Position numbers and translations under genes: made by a program
DNA from: Gnetum montanum
Lineage: Eukaryota > Streptophyta > Gnetopsida > Gnetales > Gnetaceae
NCBI GenBank assembly: GCA_015680685.1
Contig: MNCI01007988.1
Span: 328,509 to 392,508 of the forward strand
Direction of reading: 5' to 3'
Length of the DNA stretch: 64,000 nt
Notes under the pieces: model-generated
Database searches by the model: none
The model's input: only the letters and a program-made list of their open reading frames with translations
Told to the model about the DNA's origin: nothing
Shown here: one piece after another, positions 56,550-64,000 of the stretch
How the letters are laid out: each line of letters begins with the position of its first letter
Position numbering within the stretch: position 1 is the stretch's first letter

Positions 56550-57055
56550 CTATCTTAGGATCTATCTATTTCAAATAGTCAATCATGTCATCCACTATGC
56601 CTTGCATGAAGGAAAACTTGTCTAGGGTCTCTACCCATAGTTGTGAGTGAAAAGTGGATGAAGATTCAGGATGCTTAGTGGAAGCATCATCCATTGTAAG
56701 ATAAAAAGTTTTAGAATTGTCAATAAAAAACATTAAAATGTATAAAAATAATGTTAAAAAAAGGGAGAGAAGAGGGAGAGGAAGAGCATAATGAAAATGG
56801 TAGTGCAAAGATCCTATCGAGCAAACCCTTAGGGATCAAAGTGGGGGGATTACCCATCTACACACCTTCAAATAGATGATCAAACTCACCATCCTTGAAA
56901 TGTAGCCCCTCCTTTTTGATCTGCCTCAAGATTTTAGCAACATCTTCATTTGTCATATGTCCCTATGGCTGAGGGACATCTTCTAGTAAGGGATCCTCTT
57001 CTATGGTAGGGGCCTCCTCCTCATCTATGTTGCATAAACTAGAGTTAGAACATCT

Positions 57056-57115
57056 CTCTAAAATATATATGTATATATAAAAAAGACATGAATATACTAA
57101 ATAATGTATACTTAC
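57056..57115 (-). other. Candidate intron in the antisense gene
   Basis: Donor CTA|GTAAGTATAC and acceptor ATATTTTAGAG| on the minus strand, 60 bases (or 58), T/A-rich. It is short for a plant intron and happens to be open, so it may also be read through. Confidence 0.4.
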
Positions 57116-57648
57116 TAGAAAAATCTGATCGTGCGTCATTGACTCTGAGATGTAACTTATTGCCCCTTTCTTCAATTTTTCACATGGAAATATTTGTAGG
57201 CAAAGGCTTCTTGATTTGTAGCCTTGATTTTGCCATCTCAGCAATGATTCATGCCCCCTCATTGAATTTCCTATGTTCATGGGAGGAGCCTCTCCAACAC
57301 TATCATGCGCATGGTAAGATGGTCCTACATGGCCCTTGGTGGTTAGAGAAAAGGACTTGCCAATAGCCTCCAAGGGGTCCTATGACCGTGTTGTGTGAAA
57401 TAGATGGTAGATCCATGGCTTGTATATCTTGGTGAGATCTTGCACCATCCATATCCCATTTTTAGGGACCACTATAAATTTTGTAAACCTATGCAAGTAT
57501 GCTATAAAAAAGGCAAAATGTACATGAGGGAATGCCTTGAGATTGCTATGTAATTTAATTATTTAAGCTCGCAAGCCATCAACAAGGTATTTAGCCTAGT
57601 TTTATCGTGTCCCTTCCTCTATCACATACCTCATAATCCAAGCCTACT

Positions 57649-58631
57649 AAAACACCCTAAAAATTTTGAGGCATTCTTGCTTCACCAAGGTCTCAGAACT
57701 GAGGCAAGAATTTCCACAAGTGTAGCCTCATGATTGCTTGGCAGGAAATGAATGCTCTGAGTTTAGAATGTCCAGTTTGGCAAGTTTTCTACCTCCAGTG
57801 TTGACAAGCCTGATAGACTCTCTAGCTTGCCCACCTAGACAATTCATCTAGTTGAAATTTTACTCAGAAACCATGCTAGGGGTTTTTGATGGTGCTTAGG
57901 ATGGACAAAACAGTTCGGCAAGTTTTATAGTAAAGAATTTTGCTACGCTACGCTATGCTATGCTATGTGGCGTAGCAGGCCTCAAAAGACAATTGCTTAA
58001 GCAACCAACTGCAAACTATTGTAGAACAAAGTGCTATGCTATGCTACATAGTGTAGCACAGTGTAGTAAAGGCAAAACAAAAAGTCCTAGCTTATCAAGT
58101 GATTCCAACCAAGGAATTGCACTCGGCAAGCACTCTAGCCTTCAAAATCGATTTCCTTGTTCAAATTCAAGACCTTCAGCAAATTTTCTTACTAGAAAGT
58201 GGTAGATTGAGCAAAAATTAGGACATGTTGGCTGCTATGCTATGTTACACTACAAAGCATAGCACAACACAACGACAATATAAGAGCAGCAATGAGCATT
58301 GTAAATGCAAGTTCAGAAAGTTCAAAGCTCTCTCTTCATAGAAGGAAAATGTTGTAGCTGTTAGCATAGTCAAGCTTTAGACAAGCTTTGGAAACTCCAA
58401 AACAAGTTATGGATAAAGATATCTACTATGCTATGCTATGCTACATAACATAGCATAGTGTGGCAAAGATGCAGGAACCAAACAAAGTGCTTCAGAAAGT
58501 TAACCTGAGGTGCACCGAGGCTTCCAACAGATGCATTTGACTTCAATGCAAATTTCTTTCTCAAACTTGTGGCTACACTATGGTATGCTACATAGCATAG
58601 CACAGCATAGCCAGGAGCTATGCTATGACAA
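57649..58631 (+). repeat. 3' LTR of A2, interrupted by C
   Basis: Begins TAAAACACCCTAAAAATTTT (original TG decayed to TA) and follows the reverse complement of the A1 LTR from 12329 down to about 11485, palindromes included (57943, 58030, 58228, 58425, 58573). At 58631 (CTATGACAAC) the match stops mid-LTR and C begins. Confidence 0.8.
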
Positions 58632-59881
58632 CTGATGGGTCATGAATTTTTTGGTTGTGATATCACAGCCATGATATGACAGTAGCTGCGATATCGTGTC
58701 CGCCCCTGCAATATCACGTACAAGATATTGCAGCCTGCCTCAATTTCTATAAATAAGAGGTAAATTTCCCTGTTTTAGGCACTTAGACTTAGACCCTTAG
58801 TCAAACTATAGTAGTTTTACCATTCCATAGTTAGAATAATTTCCATGTGCCTGTAGTAGGAGTCTTAAAGTGAATGGATCTTTATTCAGGCAAATTGTAC
58901 CTGAGCACACATTTGTGTACGGCAATAAAGACAAACATTTTGATAAACCTTGTAGCATGTGGACTAAGCTAAATAGGAATTAATTATTGTTAAATGTTTA
59001 AATTCTTTCCTAGATCATTAATCTCTCTTAACCCTTGACTCTCCTAGTTAAGTGCACTCAGTACGACTGCTTTGAGCACATGTGTAATGCTTGGTAACCT
59101 AGTAACGAGTAGCGTTTGGTAATCCCAGTAGCATTGCACTGGTTCAGGGTGTGTGTGGAAAGTGGGAATGGATACTGGTGTTAGGACAATTAGAACCTAG
59201 TTAATGAATAGTTAATGTAAGTTAGTCACTTAGTCCTCTCAACCCTTTTCTCCAAGTGCATGCCTGCAGTGTGATGATTGTAATTGTACGACATCCTTAT
59301 TTGAGTGTGATGTACTTGGACACAGAGATGACCAGAAATAAGGATCGAGATTACTTCATCATTGTAGCATCCACTTAGCTTAATTATGTATTTAATTTCT
59401 ATTATTATTTACTACTTCCTTAGTTAACATCTCTTACCCTTAAACTCCTAGTAACGCGGAATGAGTATGAATTAATCACGAGCATTCAAGTGTGACTACT
59501 TGGTAACCCAGTAGCGTACTTAGGCAATGTGCTTGGTAATCCTAGTCGTAGTCATGCACAAGTTCCAAGATGTGTACGAATGATTCAGGAATGGATGCTC
59601 ATTACACTTAGGTTAGTTAGATTCTCAACTCCCTCCTAGTTTAGTTAATATTATTTTCCATTAGCCCCAGGAGTAGTAATAGTATAGGAACACATCATAC
59701 ACCTCACTCTGGACTAAACCATACGTGAAAAAGCTAATGCTAGTCTAGGTGGGAAGATAGTGAACTATGACCTATGAGTAACTATCTAGATACCACCCCT
59801 AGCCCATCTATGGAGTTCGATCATATCATGCGTGAAACGCTCGTATTCATATGGTTGAGTGTAGGGGTACCTCGCCACTCA
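58632..59881 (+). repeat. 5' LTR of C
   Basis: TGATGGGTCATG to CGCCACTCA, about 1250 bases. TATA box TTCTATAAATAAGAG near 58747. Blocks shared with D and E: GGATCTTTATTCAGG, CTTGGTAACC(C/T)AGTAG, TTGGTAATCC and AAGATGTGTACGAATG. It has two copies of the 'TTGGTAA...GTGTG' block (59088-59160 and 59500-59580), which explains its larger size. Confidence 0.75.
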
Positions 59882-59885
59882 TTGT

Positions 59886-59903
59886 TGGTGCCATTGCCAG
59901 GGA
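59886..59903 (+). promoter_or_regulatory. Primer-binding site, tRNA-Asp-like (C)
   Basis: TGGTGCCATTGCCAGGGA, four bases after the LTR end; differs from the classical tRNA-Asp site TGGCGCCGTTGCCGGGGA by transitions only. Confidence 0.8.
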
Positions 59904-60026
59904 TGTTGCTAGTTATCTAGATTAGTTATATCATACAAGGTCATTGTATAGGAATTAACGATATATCTTTTAGGAAGAAATAATTACAAAAAGGTCACAT
60001 ATAAATTCACACACAATTGCACAACC

Positions 60027-62298
60027 ATGCCTCTCCTACAAGACTATGATAATGCCATACCTAGTGAGGAAATTCATTGGAGAACTAACGAATTATATGA
60101 TGATGAGGATGAAGTCTAGAGCACTCAACCTTATGCAGGAGTCCCCTACATTTATGAACACCCTAATGATACTCAAAGACTTTCATCATCAAACTCTGAC
60201 ACCTCTAGTGAGGATGAGACATCCCATAGAACTTGGAGGCCCGAAAGGCCTAGGACCTTCTCAATAACTAACAAGAACTTACTTGGGGATGATTGGAAGA
60301 CTTACAAAAGTCATAAAGAGTTTTATAGTTCCTTCTATTCCTCTACTCCTTCAATGTTAGATTGTGACATGGATCATTATCTTTCAAGGGATCGGCATAG
60401 AACTAAAAATTGAACTCACAAAGAAAATCAAGAACATCAACATGAATAGGGGCAACATCATCCCAGCTCACAAACTCATAACATACTTAGTGACGATGAA
60501 CCCCTAGTGGCCACTACAAGTCTAACGCAAATATAAGAGTTTGTTTGAATCTCCTATAGAGAGCTATTTACCTAGGCTTAATTTAAACCACTTCCCTAAT
60601 TTTTCAGGACACTTTGACTTAGATTTGTAGCAACATTTACAAGCCTTCTACAATACCTGTACATGGAACAACATTGATAATGATTGGAAGAAACTCAAGC
60701 TCTTTCCTATGAAGCTCGTTGGCTAAGAAAAAGTATGGTATAGATCATTAAAAAAAAAGTCAATACAATGTTGGCCAACAATGGTAGAACTCTTTAGCAA
60801 AAGATATCAAACCTATGCAAGAGTGTTAGCCTTGAGGTAAAAAATCCAAGAGTGGAAACAAGAACAACATGAACCCTTGGACATGGCCTTAGAAAGATAT
60901 TATGCACTATTAAAGAACTGTCCAGTTCATGAGTTCTCCAAGGAAAGGCTAATGCACCATATCATTGATGGGCTTCATGATGAAATATGAAAGACCCTAG
61001 GGATATATGCCGAAAGTCAACTATACGAACTACGAACCCATCAATTCCAAGACCTTATTAAGTGGGTAGCAAAAGAAGAAGGAGAAATGACTAGATGGAA
61101 GAGTGTTAAAAAACATCAATAGGATCAAAATCTCAACTTAACAAAGGTCCATGATCATAAAAGGAGAAATCAACCTATCACAAGGGGAAAGAACCATCTT
61201 TGCCGATACAACAATCATTGGAGGAAGTCGAGGCAAAGATTAATAAGATGTTGGAATGGACATATAAAAAGTGTGGAGAATATATCGATATTATTGGGGA
61301 TAGAGTTTTGACAACCCAAGGAGCAGGACAAAATATTATTAGACAATCAGAAAGAAGGGATGAGGAAAATTAGAGCTCAACTTCCAATCGTACATATGAA
61401 TGCAACATTTTCCTATACAATCACCCCAAGGGCCAATGCCCAATCTTGTTACATTTATATGAGCATTGGGGAAGCACATTACACCTAGATTTCATACAGA
61501 GATACTATGTTCGATCACAGTGGAAACAATCCCAGTCATGGGAAAAGCCATCCCTAAACTGGAGACACCCTTCGTATCATCTGAATCCAAACACTTATCT
61601 AGTTCAAGATCCTATTTCCCCAATTCGGTCAACATACTCTATCTCACCACATTATTATTCTCCTCAATACTATCAGCCCATGTCCTCAACACAACCACCG
61701 CCTTGTGTATCGTACACTTCTCCTAAATTTCAACATTCTCATCCTTTCCCTCCTTCTATATCGCCACCAACTGTTCCTGATGTTTTTGCACCACAGAAAC
61801 AATCCACAAACGTCACTTGTGCTAATATTACTAATAGAAGTGAGAGACCTCCTCAACATTGAAGGATTCCCTTCTTTAGACATGACCATAAGAAGGGACA
61901 ACACAATTCCAAGGCCACTGCATCCTCCAACTCAACAAAAGTCCAACACTATGGTGCATCATTCTCATCAAACCCAATGCCTCATGTTCCTTCATCAGGA
62001 CCGCCAATTAACACTCCAACAACCATACGACCCAATGAATATAGCCATGGAGAGTGACATCCTGATCCTTTCATACCATCTTATCGTCCCAAGTATCATA
62101 GTGGATCAACTCTTTATCTGGGAACCACATCTTATAGATTACCATACTACACTTACTACAATCAAGTGTGTGAACCACAATGGGGTAAGTATGACCAGGT
62201 TCTAATATTTCCAACATGCAAGGATCCTCATCTTTCAACTATTAATCCTTTCCATGCTCAAATTTTTAGTTATGGGGGATATCCTCCATTCAAATAAC
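60027..62298 (+). pseudogene. Gag (C)
   Basis: ATG at 60027 (MPLLQDYDNAIPSEEIHW), an acidic Ser-rich N-terminus, then from about 60600 the capsid FSGHFDLDL, QHLQAFYNTCTWNNIDNDWK, MVELFSKRYQTYARVLALR, QEWKQEQHEPLDMALERYY, HHIIDGLHDEI and ESQLYELRTHQFQDLIKWVA. The C-terminus (61450-62298) is Pro/Ser/Tyr/His-rich (PISPIRSTYSISPHYYSPQY) and closes with YGGYPPFK and a TAA. Frameshifts near 60540 and some Gln/Arg stops. It has a natural end, so gag was not simply cut by the pol deletion. Confidence 0.75.
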
Positions 62299-63935
62299 AA
62301 GCAGGATTAATAACTACATTTTCATTCTCTTTAATTTTACAACTTTTTGTTTTGCAACATCGTGATACTTTCTCATTTCTCTGAGTAACTGTTTGTTTTG
62401 TTTTTGTTTTGTTAGGTTTGTCACCTAATAAGTGCTTGTGATGGTGGTATGAACTGTATTCTATTGATTGCTAATGTTTGATTTTTACCTTTGAGTTTTA
62501 ATGTTGATACTAAGGTATGGTTCTTTTGATATAACAGGAAATGAGTCCACATCATCCATGCATCCATGAATTTGTATGGTATCTCTTGGCTTGGAACTGT
62601 ACAATCCCTTTCTTCAAGAAAATAATAGAACTATCAATGAATTGGTGACTAGGCATTTCAAAAACTACGGAAGGACTTGAGGATTGAAAAGGATATCACT
62701 TTAAGGGGATTTGATGCATTTGTGTTGGCCATTCTCTTGGGTGCTTGGGTGTTTTCTTCTTGGATTTTCCTTACCATTCCAATGTTGCTCCATTATTGGA
62801 AAGTTGAGCTAATAAAAATAATAAGTCTTTGCATGGTGTGGTTCTCATGCAAAAAAAAAATAGAAAAGGAATGAAGTGAGAACTCAAAGCACATCCCTTA
62901 GATGAAATAATCATCTAGGCTACAAGCACTGGTTATGAAACTAAATAAACATGTTCCCTCTAACTAAGTCCCTTTCTTGCTTCCTACTTTCCCCTTTTTC
63001 ATTTCATTGGAATGGTGGTGAATTTTTGGCAGAAGCATTCTTGTTACTTCAAGTGGATGGATTAGCCAAATGTATTAATGCGAAGTCACTAGATGTGGAT
63101 TTTTTGAAGTTGGATTTGGAATGAGATATACTAAGTCACATTAACCATTAATACACAAGGAGTTGTATACCACCTTGTTCATGAGACTCCATTCCATTCT
63201 CTTTTTTTCCATCATTCTTTCTCCATTTTTCACCTCATTTCCAGTTATATCAATAGTTCATATTTTGGATGATGCATTGTTTTCTTTTTGGTAAATTCTT
63301 GTGGTTAAGACCTTAACTTTTTCTTCCAAATGACATTTCCAGATCCTACGGACTCTTTGAAGGTGGGATTGTCAGGGCATTAAGGGCATGAGCATGCTTT
63401 GGGGAGGACCCACTAGCATTCCTATTTGGTGCATCAGTTAATTTCTTTCCCTTACACATTTCAGCAATCAACATTTATTTTTCTCATTTCCATCTTTGAC
63501 ATCCATTTCATCGATATTGTTGTTGTTTCTTTTTCTTCATCTTTCTTATTCCTTATATTTTTCCATTCTATCACTACTAGAGGTTCGCTTTTAGTCATGG
63601 GGGTCTTGGTCCAATTTTTTAAATTTTCTCTTTACCCCTACACCTTGGGTAGTCACCCGTGTTATATCTCTAGAATCTACATTAGCCATATCACAACTCA
63701 GCGAATGGATCTTACACTGAGGCAAGGTATCAACTGCAATGTGATTCATTTACCCTTGCTAATATAAGACTATGTTGTGTGTGTAGATGGCAATAATACA
63801 ACAATGTATTAGATCTGGAGGGAACACTTAGAATGGATTGGTGCTGAAGTAGTTATGCAAGGAACAAGATTGATGGCATGCTTATGGGTAACCAACAGAA
63901 GGCACAATTTTGGCATCAATAGCAACAGACTTCTT

Positions 63936-63940
<5 letters not shown>
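62299..63940 (+). other. Post-integrase spacer directly after gag (C)
   Basis: 62480-63060 and the GGGGAGGACCCAC motif near 63399 match E 44870-45500 and 45838. The block around 63595 (TAGTCATGGGGGTCTTGG) resembles E 46385 (TAGTTGTGGGGGCCACAT). No pol sequence between gag and this block. Hydrophobic frames in 63426-63767 are T-rich noise. Confidence 0.65.

Positions 63941-63978
<38 letters not shown>
63941..63978. repeat. (CT)n microsatellite
   Basis: Nineteen CT units without interruption, followed by TCTCTCTC. Confidence 0.95.
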
Positions 63979-63986
<8 letters not shown>

Positions 63987-64000
63987 AATTGCCAAATAAG

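Larger units (their letters stand above)
55491..57648 (-). pseudogene. Antisense, apparently spliced gene inside A2
   Basis: Minus strand, from the 3' LTR edge to a TAG at 55491. Open stretches: AKYLVDGLRA and IIKLHSNLKAFPHVHFAFFI (57560-57480), FIVVPKNGIWMVQDLTKIYK, EAIGKSFSLTTKGHVGPSYH; EEEAPTIEEDPLLEDVPQP and TNEDVAKILRQIKKEGLHFK (57040-56870); MDDASTKHPESSSTFHSQLW and FMQGIVDDMIDYLK (56700-56566); a coiled stretch LHLAQSLWECRCMNEDIWK (about 56320); last exon DLGEDTRPSGAANKDGGEEP. Splice-like junctions at 57115, 56549/56455 and 55554. Product not recognised. Few stops, mainly at Gln codons. Confidence 0.55.
50621..58631 (+). mobile_element. A2: A-family gag-protease element with antisense gene, no pol
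   Basis: Remnant of 5' LTR, primer site, gag, protease, hairpin units, an antisense gene with splice-like junctions, then 3' LTR (57649-58631) broken in mid-LTR by C. Gag and protease resemble A1 most. RT, RNase H and integrase are absent. The place and orientation of the antisense gene (between coding region and 3' LTR) recall the antisense ORFs reported in some Tat-lineage elements such as Grande. Confidence 0.7.
58632..64000 (+). mobile_element. C: Athila-like gag-only derivative, runs off the window
   Basis: 5' LTR, tRNA-Asp-like primer site, complete gag, then directly the post-integrase spacer known from E. Protease, RT, RNase H and integrase are missing. The element inserted into the A2 3' LTR; the five bases before it, ACAAC, are the predicted target duplication. 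The 3' end lies outside the window. Confidence 0.75.

Noticed and set aside
59886-59903. tRNA gene
   Set aside because: Only the complement of a tRNA 3' end is present, directly after an LTR: a primer-binding site.
63426-63767. 113-residue hydrophobic frame in C, possible envelope-like protein
   Set aside because: The region is a T-rich part of the shared 3' spacer; E has no matching frame.

Overview
The window contains no recognisable intact host gene. It is a nested stack of decayed LTR retrotransposons, which points to a plant nuclear genome, probably a large, repeat-rich seed plant (a gymnosperm would fit, but the sequence alone does not prove it). The Ty3/gypsy pol domains, the tRNA-Asp-like primer sites, the low GC content and the many in-frame stops at former Gln/Arg codons all fit an old, methylated plant repeat region. 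The letters A1, A2, B, B2, C, D and E below are my own labels.

Layout: 1-3300 (+) is B2, a truncated gag-protease element holding a 652-base assembly gap. 3301-12329 (-) is A1, a Tat-lineage element with gag, protease, RT, RNase H, a second archaeal-type RNase H and the start of integrase, plus a 1.7-kb 5' LTR. B2 and A1 meet at an abrupt inverted junction near 3300. 12330-33239 (-) is D, an Athila-like element with 5' LTR, gag, protease, RT, RNase H, integrase and an extra 3' ORF. D is split inside its protease by B (22190-29508, -), a complete element with two LTRs and a 5-bp target duplication ATTTG that encodes only gag and protease. 33240-38403 is AT-rich sequence with a possible copia-type LTR and a coiled-coil remnant.

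38404-50520 (+) is E, an Athila-like relative of D with the same extra 3' ORF and a 3' LTR cut short at 50520. It abuts a 163-bp palindrome made from two opposed A-family LTR ends. 50621-58631 (+) is A2, an A-family element with gag and protease but no pol; in the place of pol it carries an antisense, apparently intron-containing gene. Its 3' LTR is interrupted in the middle by C (58632 to the window end, +), an Athila-like relative of E and D that carries gag but has lost protease, RT and integrase.

Two families therefore dominate. The A/B (Tat-like) family shares LTR termini, an unusual primer site, palindrome-rich LTRs and a sense-oriented array of small hairpins just after protease. The C/D/E (Athila-like) family shares LTR sequence, a tRNA-Asp-like primer site, an extra coiled-coil ORF after integrase and, in D and E, a TATA-bearing segment resembling the element's own U3 upstream of that ORF. 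In both families some copies have lost pol while keeping gag, the arrangement expected of non-autonomous partners mobilised in trans. All protein-coding entries are pseudogenes with stops or frameshifts. The best leads are the covarying hairpin arrays, the antisense spliced gene in A2, and the extra ORF with its own U3-like upstream segment.
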